Source of the DNA: Geitlerinema sp. PCC 9228
GTDB lineage: Bacteria; Cyanobacteriota; Cyanobacteriia; Cyanobacteriales; PCC-9228
Direction: 5' to 3'
Length of the DNA: 64,000 bases
Assembly (NCBI RefSeq): GCF_001870905.1
Contig: NZ_LNDC01000100.1
Coordinates: 48,591-112,590 of the forward strand
Below are positions 27,817 through 37,054 of this stretch, piece after piece. The notes beneath the pieces are model-generated. The model had not been told where the DNA came from and searched no databases. It saw only the letters and a list, made by a program, of their open reading frames with translations. Numbering within the stretch: the first letter of the stretch is position 1; every line of letters starts with the position of its first letter. The position numbers were made by a program, and so were the translations under genes.

Positions 27817-28518
27817 CTATGCGTCTTGTTTGCGTTTCAGCAGAGAAGTTCCACCCAGCACACCAACAGCCAATAAGCCTAATAAAGAAGTAGGTTCGGG
27901 AACGCCAGCAATATCAGTGGCGGCAGATTTGGTTCGGAAAATGGTGTATTTGCCTTCTGTGTGAGATGCAGTTTGCAACCATTCAGCGTCGCCAGAAATG
28001 CCACTAATGGTTCCCCAAGGACTCATGCCGTTGGTACCAATACTAATAGTATCTGCCCAACCCCCATTGCTGATGAAAGATTCTAGTTCGCTGTTGCTGG
28101 GCATAGCATTGATGTTCTGGTTCTCCAGATAAGGATTGTTGCCACCCTTAATGAATTCCCAATCCTCGTCTCCCGTCAATACAGTTTGGCCGCCAATTTC
28201 AAATTCGCTCAGCCAAGATTCCGCGACCCTGCCATCATCCCAAGTGACGACATAGAGATAGTCATCAGCATCGATATTGAAATTCCAGGTTTCTGCTTGC
28301 GACCAGTTATATTGTCCGGGGTTGCCGCTGTCTCCCGTTTCGTTGCGACCGACGAAGTTCAAAGTACTGCCGTCTTCGTTTCCGTGGAAAATTCCGTAGA
28401 AGTTATCCGCCGTAATAGTGGATTTAATGCTGACGGCGGTAGCTTCCGTTGCTCCTACAATAACAAAACTAGCAGCGATCGCAGCGCCGGCAAATACTTT
28501 CTGAATAGATAGCGTCAT
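27817..28518 (-). CDS. PEP-CTERM sorting domain protein
   Basis: 233 aa from the ATG at 28518 (GGAG six nt upstream). Sec signal peptide (FAGAAIAASFVIVGATEATA), an acidic, Gly/Asn-rich extracellular beta domain with no catalytic motif I recognise, and a C-terminal PEP-CTERM tripartite signal: VPEPTSLLG, hydrophobic helix LLAVGVLGGTSLL, then KRKQDA. Such proteins are processed by exosortase and often end up in or on the cell envelope or matrix; no exosortase is in the window. It has its own terminator. Confidence 0.86.
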   Translation of the reverse strand: MTLSIQKVFAGAAIAASFVIVGATEATAVSIKSTITADNFYGIFHGNEDGSTLNFVGRNETGDSGNPGQYNWSQAETWNFNIDADDYLYVVTWDDGRVAESWLSEFEIGGQTVLTGDEDWEFIKGGNNPYLENQNINAMPSNSELESFISNGGWADTISIGTNGMSPWGTISGISGDAEWLQTASHTEGKYTIFRTKSAATDIAGVPEPTSLLGLLAVGVLGGTSLLKRKQDA

Positions 28519-28897
28519 ATACATCTCCAAAGAATCGTTAATTTGCGTACATTGGGTGCCATATAGTTCCCTTCTCACGATTCCCAAAGCCGCAGGACAG
28601 ATATCGGGGGCAATTTGTATCTTGATAGAAAGTTTACCTAGGCCAGGTTTTTTATAAAGTACGCGTGAAGCAAGTAGCTCTTGGGAAGGGAAAATCCTCT
28701 TGCCTGAGAAACAGGAAATGGTACGCTAGTGTTTTTGCGGTGGTATGGTAGTTGCCGGGGTAGAATGCCCTAATCGTCGCGAAGGGAAAGGAATTGCCCC
28801 TTGGGAATACATACTTGATAATTGTTTAGTAGCTCTGTTGCGTAATCAACGAAGAAAAATCTTTCATATCTGACAGCTGAAGCAAGGAAGGTAGTTT
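28519..28897. other. Intergenic region between divergent PEP-CTERM gene and gatA
   Basis: 379 bp with both promoters expected. I see no gene, palindrome of note or riboswitch. AAGGAAGG about 8 nt before 28898 is the gatA ribosome site. Confidence 0.4.
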
Positions 28898-30385
28898 ATG
28901 GCATCCATTCGCAATCTGCATCGGCAACTGGTGAGAAAAGAGATTTCCGCTGTGGAACTCACCCAGCAAACATTACAGCGGATCGAGGCACTGGAACCCC
29001 AACTGCACAGTTTTTTGCAGGTAACCAAAGAGCGCGCTTTACAACAGGCCCAGGCGGTGGATGCCAAAATTGCAGGCGGCGAGTCCATTGGCTTGCTAGA
29101 GGGGATTCCAGTGGCACTCAAAGATAACATGTGTACTCGGGGAATTCCCACCACTTGTGCGTCTCGAATTCTGGAAAACTACATTCCCCCCTACGATGCC
29201 ACAGTGGTACAGCGATTGGAACAAGCCGGTGCCATCACCATAGGCAAAACCAATCTGGATGAATTTGCCATGGGTAGCTCTACGGAAACCTCTGCCTATC
29301 AGAAAACCGCCAATCCTTGGGATACCGAACGGGTTCCCGGTGGGTCTTCCGGTGGTTCGGCAGCTGCGGTGGCGGCGCAAGAGTGTACGGTGGCTTTGGG
29401 GTCGGATACGGGGGGATCGATTCGGCTGCCCGCTTCTTTCTGTGGTGTGGTGGGATTGAAACCGACCTATGGCTTGGTTTCCCGCTACGGTTTGGTGGCG
29501 TTTGCCTCTTCTTTGGACCAAATCGGACCGTTTGGGCGTACTGTAGAAGATGCGGCAATTTTACTACAAGCGATCGCGGGTCACGATCGCATGGATGCGA
29601 CGAGTTTAAAAACAGAAATTCCCAACTATGCCGATTACTTGCAGCCCAACCTTAGACCCCGTAGTACCATTCGCATCGGTGTCATTCAAGAAACTTTCGG
29701 GCAGGGATTGGACCCAGAAGTGGAAGAAGCGGTAAAAAAAGCCGTGGAGAAAATGCAAGAGCTGGGAGCAGAAATTCAGGTCGTTTCTTGCCCGCGATTC
29801 CGCTACGGTTTGCCGGCATACTATATTATTGCTCCTTCGGAGGCTTCCGCTAATTTGGCACGCTACGATGGGGTTCGCTACGGTTCCCGGATTGAAGAAG
29901 CGGATAATTTAATGGCCATGTATACCAAAAGCCGCGCCCGTGGGTTTGGTGCGGAGGTGAAACGCCGGATTAGCATTGGTACCTATGCCCTGTCGGCGGG
30001 ATATTACGATGCCTATTACCTGAAAGCTCAAAAAGTGCGCACCCTCATCAAACAAGACTTCGAGCGCGCCTTTGCCCAAGCGGATATTTTGGTTACCCCC
30101 ACTGCCCCAACCACGGCCTTCAAAACTGGCGAGAAAACCGACGATCCCTTGCAAATGTATCTATCGGATTTGATGACCATTCCGGTGAATTTGGCGGGAT
30201 TGCCTTCTCTGAGTATGCCTTGTGGTTTTGACCAACAGGGATTGCCCATTGGCATGCAGTTGATTGGCAACGTTCTCCAGGAGAAAATGCTGCTGTCGGT
30301 TGCCCACGCCTACGAACAAACTACGCCGTGGCATTTGGAAGCACCGCAAATCGTCAAAAGTGGCTCGCCCTCTGCTGTATCCTGA
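28898..30385 (+). CDS. gatA: Asp-tRNA(Asn)/Glu-tRNA(Gln) amidotransferase subunit A
   Basis: 495 aa, normal length. Amidase-signature enzyme that releases ammonia from glutamine for the GatCAB transamidation of misacylated Glu-tRNA(Gln) or Asp-tRNA(Asn). The Ser-cisSer-Lys triad is complete: Lys75 (VALKDN), cis-Ser150 ([10 protein letters not shown]) and Ser174 ([12 protein letters not shown]). gatB and gatC are not adjacent, as is usual in cyanobacteria. Confidence 0.96.
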   Translation: MASIRNLHRQLVRKEISAVELTQQTLQRIEALEPQLHSFLQVTKERALQQAQAVDAKIAGGESIGLLEGIPVALKDNMCTRGIPTTCASRILENYIPPYDATVVQRLEQAGAITIGKTNLDEFAMGSSTETSAYQKTANPWDTERVPGGSSGGSAAAVAAQECTVALGSDTGGSIRLPASFCGVVGLKPTYGLVSRYGLVAFASSLDQIGPFGRTVEDAAILLQAIAGHDRMDATSLKTEIPNYADYLQPNLRPRSTIRIGVIQETFGQGLDPEVEEAVKKAVEKMQELGAEIQVVSCPRFRYGLPAYYIIAPSEASANLARYDGVRYGSRIEEADNLMAMYTKSRARGFGAEVKRRISIGTYALSAGYYDAYYLKAQKVRTLIKQDFERAFAQADILVTPTAPTTAFKTGEKTDDPLQMYLSDLMTIPVNLAGLPSLSMPCGFDQQGLPIGMQLIGNVLQEKMLLSVAHAYEQTTPWHLEAPQIVKSGSPSAVS

Positions 30386-30598
30386 GCTACCCTATTCAAT
30401 AGGTGTCAGAAGAACGATACGTTGTTGCTACAATCACCTATCTTGGTTCGGCTCGCTTCTGCTGAGCTGTGCTGAAGCAATGGTTCCTGGGAAATGGCTG
30501 CGTGAGGGGACCATAGCAGCAGGTTCCCGAAGCGTCGCTTTTTGGCAAGCGGATGCAGCCAGCTTCCATTTTTTTGCTCCTCTTATCGGCTACGCCTT

Positions 30599-31462
30599 AT
30601 GGCTATCTCTTTAACGCAAGTTTTGGTTTTGCTGCTTTTGGTGGTGGTTGCCTACGTATCCACTGGTATGTATTTGTGGGTACAGCAGCGGCGGTTGATT
30701 TTTTATCCCAAACGGGCGATCGCTACGACACCAGCCAAAGCCAACATGGAGTACAAACAGGTGTGGTTACCAGTGGCAACCCCTGTCAAGGCCAATTCCA
30801 CGGTCGATTCCCAACAAATATACGGTTGGTGGATTCCCAACTCGCAAAATCCCGCCCCGACGATTTTATATTTACACGGCAATGGCGGGAATATTGGCGA
30901 TCGCGTGGATGTTCTCCGTCGCTTTCACCAAATGGGATTTGCTGTGTTTGCCATTGACTACCGCGGCTATGGGCGATCGCCGGGGGATTTTCCCTCGGAA
31001 ACAACTGTCTACGAAGATGCGGAAGCGGCGTGGAAATATTTGCTCCAAGAAAAAAACATTCCCCCGCAAAAAATTGCCATTTACGGTCATTCTCTTGGAG
31101 GCGCGATCGCGATCGAACTGGCCATTCGCCACCCCCAAATGAAAGGCATCATTGTAGAAGGAACTTTTACCTCTATCCGCGATACCATCAACTATCAAGG
31201 TTTTTTCTACCAATTGTTCCCCGTAGACTGGATGCTTACCCAACACTTCGATTCCCTCAGCAAAGTTTCTCAACTCAAAGTTCCCATTCTCTACATTCAT
31301 GGGGAACAAGACGATGTGATTCCCGCCCACATGAGTCAAACCCTCTACGATGCCACTCCCCAACCCAAACAGATCCTCAAAATTGCCCAAGCCGACCACA
31401 TCAACGTTCCTGAAGTCGGCGGCAGTACCTACGAAAATAAAATTCGCCAGTTTTTAAAATAA
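30599..31462 (+). CDS. Membrane-anchored alpha/beta hydrolase
   Basis: 287 aa from the ATG at 30599. N-terminal membrane anchor (LTQVLVLLLLVVVAYV), then an alpha/beta hydrolase of the BEM46/ABHD13 type: oxyanion YLHGNGGNIGDR, nucleophile Ser165 in GHSLGG, Asp239 in HGEQDDVIP and His267 in ADHINV. RRLIFYPKR after the anchor is typical of this group. Probable ester or lipid hydrolase; substrate unknown. 33 bp upstream of dnaE, so a shared transcript is possible. Confidence 0.88.
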   Translation: MAISLTQVLVLLLLVVVAYVSTGMYLWVQQRRLIFYPKRAIATTPAKANMEYKQVWLPVATPVKANSTVDSQQIYGWWIPNSQNPAPTILYLHGNGGNIGDRVDVLRRFHQMGFAVFAIDYRGYGRSPGDFPSETTVYEDAEAAWKYLLQEKNIPPQKIAIYGHSLGGAIAIELAIRHPQMKGIIVEGTFTSIRDTINYQGFFYQLFPVDWMLTQHFDSLSKVSQLKVPILYIHGEQDDVIPAHMSQTLYDATPQPKQILKIAQADHINVPEVGGSTYENKIRQFLK

Positions 31463-31495
31463 CCATTTTTCAGAACATATATTCTAGGGATTTTT

Positions 31496-34156
31496 ATGTC
31501 TTTTGTTGGCTTGCACATTCACAGCGATTACAGTTTGCTAGACGGGGCTTCTCAGCTACCCCAACTGGTCGATCGAGCTGTGGAACTGGGGATGCCAGCG
31601 ATCGCACTCACCGACCACGGCGTTATGTATGGCGCGATCGAACTGATCAAACTTTGCCGCAATAAGGGCATCAAACCCATCATCGGCAACGAAATGTACG
31701 TCATTAACGAACCCCTCAACACCAAAAAACGCCCACGAAAATACCACCAAGTGGTCCTCGCCAAAAATACTCAAGGATATAGAAACTTAGTTAAACTAAC
31801 CAGCATTTCCCACCTACAAGGATTTCAAGGTTCGGGAATTTTTGCCCGCCCCTGTATCAACAAAGAATACATCGAAAAATATCGGGAAGGGTTGATCGTC
31901 ACCAGCGGTTGTTTGGGCGGCGAAATTCCCCAGGCCATTCTCCAAGGACGACCCGATGTTGCTAGAAATATCGCCCAGTGGTATCAAGAACGGTTTGGCG
32001 AAGATTACTATTTAGAAATTCAAGACCACGGTTCCCCCGAAGACCGCGTGGTGAACGTAGAAATTTGCAAAATTGCCCAGGAATTCGGTATTGAAATCAT
32101 TGCTACTAACGATTCCCATTTTATTTCTTGCAACGATGTGGAAGCCCACGATGCCCTGCTTTGCATTCAAACTGGAAAATTAATTACTGAAGAAAAACGA
32201 ATGCGCTACAGCGGTACGGAATATCTCAAATCCGCTGAAGAAATGAGAAAACTATTCCGCGACCATCTCCCCGAGGAAATTATCGAACAAGCGATCGCCA
32301 ATACTGTCAAAGTTGCCGATAAAGTCGAACATTTAAAATTAATGGGCGAATCTCGCCTGCCCCACTATCCCATTCCCTCGGACCATACCCCAGAAACCTA
32401 TTTAGAAGAAATCGCCTGGAAAGGACTATTAAAAAGATTAAACGCCAAATCCCGTTCGGAAATCAAACCCGCTTACAAAGAACGCATGGAATACGAGCTG
32501 AAAATGATTCAGCGCATGGGATTTCCCACGTACTTCTTGGTTGTTTGGGATTACATTCAATTTGCTAGAAACAACAATATTCCCGTAGGTCCGGGTCGGG
32601 GCAGCGCCGCCGGTTCTTTGATTGCCTATGCCATGGAAATTACCAACATCGATCCGGTACACCACGGATTAATTTTCGAGCGTTTTCTCAATCCAGAACG
32701 CAACTCCATGCCCGATATCGATACCGACTTTTGCATTGAAAGACGCGATGAAGTTATCGACTACGTAAGCGAAAAATACGGGGAAGATAAAGTCGCGCAA
32801 ATTATTACCTTCAACCGCATGACCTCCAAAGCGGTATTAAAAGACGTGGCGCGGGTATTGGGCATTCCCTACAGTCGCGCCGATAAAATGGCCAAATTAA
32901 TTCCTGTTTCCCGGGGCAAACCAGAAAAATTAAAAGTTATGATTTCCGACGAAACCCCGGAACCGGAGTTTAAAAAGGCCTACGACGAAGACCCAGAAGT
33001 ACGTCAGTGGGTAGACATGGCCATTCGCATTGAAGGAACCAACAAAACCTTCGGCGTTCATGCAGCTGGCGTGGTGATTTCTTCCGAACCTCTCGACGAA
33101 ATTGTTCCCCTACAAAAGAACAACGACGGAGCAATTATTACCCAATATTTTATGGAGGATTTGGAATCGCTGGGTCTGTTAAAAATGGACTTTTTGGGAT
33201 TGAAAAATCTCACCATTATCAACCGAACTGCAGAGCTAATTAAAGCCAACCACGGTATTGAAATTGACCCAGAATTCGTTCCTTTGGAAGAAAGAAAAGC
33301 CCAGAAAATTTTAGCCAAAGGGGAAGTTAATAAAATCCCCGAACCTATTCGCAAAACCTATCAAATGCTGGAGAAAGGGCAGTTGGAAGGGGTATTCCAG
33401 CTGGAATCTTCGGGGATGCGCCAGGTGGTCAAGGATTTGAAACCCTCTAGCATTGAAGATATTTCCTCGATTTTGGCATTGTATCGCCCCGGTCCTTTGG
33501 ATGCTGGTCTGATTCCTAAGTTTATTAACCGCAAACACGGTAAGGAAAAGGTGGAATACCAGCATCCTCTGCTGGAACCGATTTTGGAGGAAACTTACGG
33601 CACCTTGTGTTTCCAAGAGCAAATTATGCGCATGGCCCAGGATTTGGCGGGATATTCTTTAGGGCAAGCTGACTTGCTGCGTCGGGCGATGGGTAAGAAG
33701 AAATTGGCGGAAATGGAGAAACACCGGGAAATTTTCATCGATGGTGCTACCAAAAATGGGGTTCCCCAAGAAACGGCGGAGGGATTGTTCGAGCAAATGG
33801 TAAAATTTGCTGAATATTGTTTGAGCTACAATACGGAAGTGCTGACGGTGGAGTACGGTCCGCTACCCATTGGCAAAATTGTAGACGAACAAATTCATTG
33901 TCGGGTTTACAGTGTGGATGAAAATGGGTTTGTGTATACGCAAGCGATCGCGCAATGGCACGATCGCGGCTACCAAGAAATTTTTGCTTACGAGTTGGCA
34001 GATGGTTCTGTCATTCGCGCTACCAAAGACCATCAATTCATGACTGAAGATGGGCAAATGTTTCCCATTGATGAGATTTGGGAGAAAGGGTTGGATTTGA
34101 AAAAGCTACCTACGGTCCAAGATTTGCCTGCGGCTGTCGGTTATACTGTCAGCTAG
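31496..34156 (+). CDS. dnaE: DNA polymerase III alpha subunit, N-terminal half with split intein (DnaE-N/IntN)
   Basis: 886 aa. Extein residues 1-774 hold the PHP domain ([12 protein letters not shown]), the polymerase palm ([17 protein letters not shown]) and GVHAAG. Extein ends FAEY, and Cys775 (nt 33818) begins a 112-aa N-intein: [59 protein letters not shown]. This is the cyanobacterial DnaE split intein; the C-intein plus C-terminal polymerase half must be encoded elsewhere and joined by protein trans-splicing. The intein tail after LDLKK is about 18 residues (to VGYTVS), longer than the well-known Npu version. Confidence 0.97.
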   Translation: MSFVGLHIHSDYSLLDGASQLPQLVDRAVELGMPAIALTDHGVMYGAIELIKLCRNKGIKPIIGNEMYVINEPLNTKKRPRKYHQVVLAKNTQGYRNLVKLTSISHLQGFQGSGIFARPCINKEYIEKYREGLIVTSGCLGGEIPQAILQGRPDVARNIAQWYQERFGEDYYLEIQDHGSPEDRVVNVEICKIAQEFGIEIIATNDSHFISCNDVEAHDALLCIQTGKLITEEKRMRYSGTEYLKSAEEMRKLFRDHLPEEIIEQAIANTVKVADKVEHLKLMGESRLPHYPIPSDHTPETYLEEIAWKGLLKRLNAKSRSEIKPAYKERMEYELKMIQRMGFPTYFLVVWDYIQFARNNNIPVGPGRGSAAGSLIAYAMEITNIDPVHHGLIFERFLNPERNSMPDIDTDFCIERRDEVIDYVSEKYGEDKVAQIITFNRMTSKAVLKDVARVLGIPYSRADKMAKLIPVSRGKPEKLKVMISDETPEPEFKKAYDEDPEVRQWVDMAIRIEGTNKTFGVHAAGVVISSEPLDEIVPLQKNNDGAIITQYFMEDLESLGLLKMDFLGLKNLTIINRTAELIKANHGIEIDPEFVPLEERKAQKILAKGEVNKIPEPIRKTYQMLEKGQLEGVFQLESSGMRQVVKDLKPSSIEDISSILALYRPGPLDAGLIPKFINRKHGKEKVEYQHPLLEPILEETYGTLCFQEQIMRMAQDLAGYSLGQADLLRRAMGKKKLAEMEKHREIFIDGATKNGVPQETAEGLFEQMVKFAEYCLSYNTEVLTVEYGPLPIGKIVDEQIHCRVYSVDENGFVYTQAIAQWHDRGYQEIFAYELADGSVIRATKDHQFMTEDGQMFPIDEIWEKGLDLKKLPTVQDLPAAVGYTVS

Positions 34157-34180
34157 TTGGTTACCATTGGAGAAGCGATC

Positions 34181-34543
34181 GTGTCTACCTGTCCGAAATG
34201 CCAGCAACGCGTCGATCCCCAAGCGGTAGAATGTCCCTATTGTAAAGAAAAATTAAAAGCCTTTGGGCATCCGGGGATTCCCCTGTATCGCGCCCAAGAT
34301 ACGGAGTATTTGTGTTCTACCTGTATCTACCACGAAGACGATAGCTGTACGTTTCCCCAGCGCCCCTATGCCAAAGAGTGTACCCTATACCGCGATCGCG
34401 CGCAAACCACCGTAGAAACCACCCCAGATGCCTACCGCCGCAGTCAGGGAATTCGGGGATGGCTGCGACGCAATCAAGGCTTGGTGGCGTTGCTAGCAAT
34501 ATTTCTGCTGGTATTCTTAGTAACGCTGTTACAAGCCAATTAA
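34181..34543 (+). CDS. Zinc-ribbon protein with C-terminal membrane anchor
   Basis: 120 aa from a GTG at 34181 with GGAGA upstream; the frame runs back to dnaE's stop, but the Cys motif fits this start. Two metal sites: CPKC...CPYC at the N-terminus, then LCSTC...C...C (STCIYHEDDSCTF, KECTLY). A single hydrophobic C-terminal segment (GLVALLAIFLLVFLVTLL) makes it a tail-anchored protein. Family unnamed to me. It sits 25 bp after dnaE and may be co-transcribed with it. Confidence 0.82.
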   Translation: MSTCPKCQQRVDPQAVECPYCKEKLKAFGHPGIPLYRAQDTEYLCSTCIYHEDDSCTFPQRPYAKECTLYRDRAQTTVETTPDAYRRSQGIRGWLRRNQGLVALLAIFLLVFLVTLLQAN

Positions 34544-34587
34544 CACCATTTTTTAGAAAAAATACAAGAAGCGATCGCGTATTTGTG

Positions 34588-34613
34588 TAGGGGTGTTTCC
34601 TGTAGCACCCCTA
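34588..34613. repeat. TAGGGGTG palindrome (dispersed repeat)
   Basis: TAGGGGTG-TTTCCTGTAG-CACCCCTA, same type as the palindromes at 1537, 47218 and 47467. It overlaps the stop region of the following minus-strand gene and could act as a terminator for it. Confidence 0.45.
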
Positions 34614-35510
34614 ATCTCCCCTACTAGAAAAATCAGGGTATGAAGATGGATTTGAGGAATAAATAGCAGCAAAAATAGCGGAATAATCGCTATCCGACCA
34701 TCCCTGTTGTTGGGCTTTTTCTAAAATAGCGCGTACTCCCTCCAATGCCTGGGCGTTTATCTGGGTCCTTTCGGCTTCTTTTAAAAAGAGATTGGTGTCT
34801 TTCAGCAAATGTTTAGTAGGAAAATTGGGGTTGTCATAGTTGCCATCAACCAGACGAGGCAATTTTTTATCAAACGTAGGTGCGTACAAAGCACTTTCGC
34901 GCAAAATAGCCATAAATTTTTCTACGGCCACATTTTGCTCTTTAACAAAGCCCAAACTTAGGGCAAAAGCACTGGTTAGGGAAGCAATTAATTGGTTGAG
35001 TCCTAATTTCATGGCAGCAGCGGTGCCCACTTCACCGATATGCATGGGTTTGCCAAAAGCGGAAAGGAGATGCTGCCATTTCTGATATTGTTCGCTGCTG
35101 GCACCAACCATAACCTGCAACTCACCGGATTTGGCTTGGGGAACGCTTCCCAAAACCGGTGCTTCCAAATAATCGCCGCCGTGGTTTTTAACTTCCTGGC
35201 AGATTTGCTTGCTCTCTTCCGGACCAATGGTACTCATTTGAATTATTGTTTTTCCGGATAAATGGGGATGGCAGGCATCGGCTAGCAAAACTTCTCGAAT
35301 GGCGGCAGCATCGCTAACCATCAGAACCACACATTCGCACTGAGATAGCAAAGTAGCTGGCGAGTCAGTTCCTTCGGCACCGGCATTTTTTAGAGATTCT
35401 AATTTGGCGGGGGTTCGATTGTAAGCTACCAGGGAATACCCCGATTGTAAAAGTTGCATGGCCATAGGGGTTCCCATTAAGCCAGTGCCAATGATTCCTA
35501 TTTTCCTCAT
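34611..35510 (-). CDS. NAD(P)-dependent oxidoreductase, beta-hydroxyacid dehydrogenase/GLYR family
   Basis: 299 aa. N-terminal Rossmann fold with GIIGTGLMGTPMA, NRT at strand 2 end (NADPH preference), then MSTIGPEESK, the substrate-binding EAPVLGSVPQAKSGEL and the catalytic Lys in AMKLGLNQL (KxxxN). Closest to succinic-semialdehyde/glyoxylate reductases and 3-hydroxyisobutyrate dehydrogenases; the exact substrate cannot be set. Stand-alone by layout. Confidence 0.88.
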   Translation of the reverse strand: MRKIGIIGTGLMGTPMAMQLLQSGYSLVAYNRTPAKLESLKNAGAEGTDSPATLLSQCECVVLMVSDAAAIREVLLADACHPHLSGKTIIQMSTIGPEESKQICQEVKNHGGDYLEAPVLGSVPQAKSGELQVMVGASSEQYQKWQHLLSAFGKPMHIGEVGTAAAMKLGLNQLIASLTSAFALSLGFVKEQNVAVEKFMAILRESALYAPTFDKKLPRLVDGNYDNPNFPTKHLLKDTNLFLKEAERTQINAQALEGVRAILEKAQQQGWSDSDYSAIFAAIYSSNPSSYPDFSSRGD

Positions 35511-35746
35511 ATTTCCTACTTTTGGTTCGCTACGAACGGGTCTATTGTATCAAGGGGAATGGGAACGCGATCGCGCCAGATCCGAACCGCCAAAATCGGT
35601 TATGTTCAAAAGTGGCAACATCATCAAAACCCAAAATGTATTATTTTTAAAGATTCAGTAAACCATCGGGGCACCAAAGTGCATGGGTGAACCTCTCTGC
35701 GTAATATGGAACTAGAGGCAGGAAAGATTTCGAGGTGGATGGTACC

Positions 35747-36556
35747 ATGAACCAATGTTTTTCTACCTTCCTGACTCCCTGTTTGCTTTCAGGAGTAGCT
35801 ATTTTAGCCAGTTCTGCCGTTTCGCCGGCAGCAGCCTTTGAATTGGGGTACAAAGAATATCAAAACCCAGTTGGCAATCCATCTCAATACGAACAAACTC
35901 CTGCTGTAGGCATTACCTCCTCAGATATCGGTAACTCTTTTACCGTTGACTGGTCGCTATCTCCAGAAAATGACAATGTAGATATCGACGAGGAGTTGCA
36001 GGCAACAGGCAAGTTTACGGTTAACGATTTTCGCAGCGACCAACTCGATTTAACCGTGGATGTAACCAATACTACAGCCCCATCTTTTCAGGCTGCTATT
36101 GTATCCATGGGCTGGGGCGTTCAAGGTCAAGACGCTTCCCCATCCATGGGTTCTAAAGGAGAAACCTTTCAAAATGTCACCGCTGCTAAAAATTTCCCTG
36201 GTGGCTTTAAAGATTTTGATGCTTGTATTTCTGCTACCAAAAACTGCAACGGGGGCAATATTAAGAAAGGTTTACAATCGGGAAGCAATAGCGATTCCTT
36301 TCAGGTTTCCTTAGCTGGCGATTTTGGCGACAATCCTTCCACCTATTTGCAAGATTTTGGGATGAAATTCCAAAGCGAACAAGGAAGTTACCAACTAGCG
36401 GGAGAAACGACGGAAAAATCAGCCTCTAGTGGTATTTTATATTACAACCAGCAGGAAATACCGGAACCCTCAGTGGGTCTGGGTTTGCTGGTTGTGGCTG
36501 GTAGCTTTAGCCTTTGGTATCGCCGCCAAAATCGTCGTTCGATTCCGAAAGCTTAG
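35747..36556 (+). CDS. PEP-CTERM sorting domain protein (second)
   Basis: 269 aa from the ATG at 35747 with CGAGGTGG 8 nt upstream; a GTG at 35735 is in frame. Sec signal (LSGVAILASSAVSPAAAFEL), a beta-sandwich-like domain with a Cys pair (DACISATKNCNGG), and the PEP-CTERM tail IPEPSVGLGLL-hydrophobic-YRRQNRR. May belong to the cistern family of PEP-CTERM proteins. Followed by a strong terminator. Expected to be exported and processed by an exosortase encoded elsewhere. Confidence 0.85.
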   Translation: MNQCFSTFLTPCLLSGVAILASSAVSPAAAFELGYKEYQNPVGNPSQYEQTPAVGITSSDIGNSFTVDWSLSPENDNVDIDEELQATGKFTVNDFRSDQLDLTVDVTNTTAPSFQAAIVSMGWGVQGQDASPSMGSKGETFQNVTAAKNFPGGFKDFDACISATKNCNGGNIKKGLQSGSNSDSFQVSLAGDFGDNPSTYLQDFGMKFQSEQGSYQLAGETTEKSASSGILYYNQQEIPEPSVGLGLLVVAGSFSLWYRRQNRRSIPKA

Positions 36557-36609
36557 ATACAATTTCCACAGTAGCGTTTTTTTTTGCCGTGGTTTTCTTC
36601 CTGTACCAT

Positions 36610-36645
36610 AACCAGACAATCTCAAGCTGTCTGGTTGTTTTTTTT
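36610..36645 (+). terminator. Rho-independent terminator after the second PEP-CTERM gene
   Basis: AACCAGACA pairs perfectly with TGTCTGGTT around a 9-nt loop and is followed by GTTTTTTTT. Strong and clearly directed on the plus strand. Confidence 0.88.
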
Positions 36646-36807
36646 ATATTTTTTTAGCAATTTTGGGAATTGATTTCGACCAGCGATCGCTGGTGGGGCA
36701 TGAAAATCTTCCATGGAAATAGTCTTTTTCCTGCCCTTTCCCTTGCAAATCTGGAGTTATTATCCTAGGTTGGTAGTACATTCACCAGTCCTTCCGCTAG
36801 AGTTTGG

Positions 36808-36813
36808 TATGAT
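36808..36813 (+). promoter_or_regulatory. Possible -10 box of the small ORF-clpC unit
   Basis: TATGAT lies about 47 bp before the small ORF start. No good -35 box is seen at 17 bp, so this is weak. Confidence 0.3.
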
Positions 36814-36859
36814 TTGGTGCAAACAATGTTCAAGCCAATTCTAGGGGGGTAAGCTGGGT

Positions 36860-37030
36860 TTGCCTGTCCAACGCGATCGCCAGCCCAAAAAGTTTCCACA
36901 AACGCTAAAATTCCCGCCATGTGGCAACTGCCCCGTTAAAATTACGGATTTCCTCACTCCAGATACCGGGCAAGAGCGATACATTGTAAAAGAGGTTGTA
37001 AAGAAAAATTTACAAAAAGGTCGTCGTTAA
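36860..37030 (+). CDS. Small 56-aa Cys-containing basic protein upstream of clpC (candidate)
   Basis: Open frame from a TTG at 36860, preceded by AGGGGGG about 10 nt upstream, to TAA at 37030, 24 bp before clpC. The product is rich in Lys/Arg with a central PPCGNCPVKITDFL motif and a basic tail KKNLQKGRR. The composition, the CxxC pair, the ribosome site and the tight spacing to clpC suggest a real gene co-transcribed with clpC. I do not recognise a family; homologues upstream of other cyanobacterial clpC genes would confirm it. Confidence 0.5.
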   Translation: MPVQRDRQPKKFPQTLKFPPCGNCPVKITDFLTPDTGQERYIVKEVVKKNLQKGRR

Positions 37031-37054
37031 AACTAGAAGCACTGAGGCTACATC

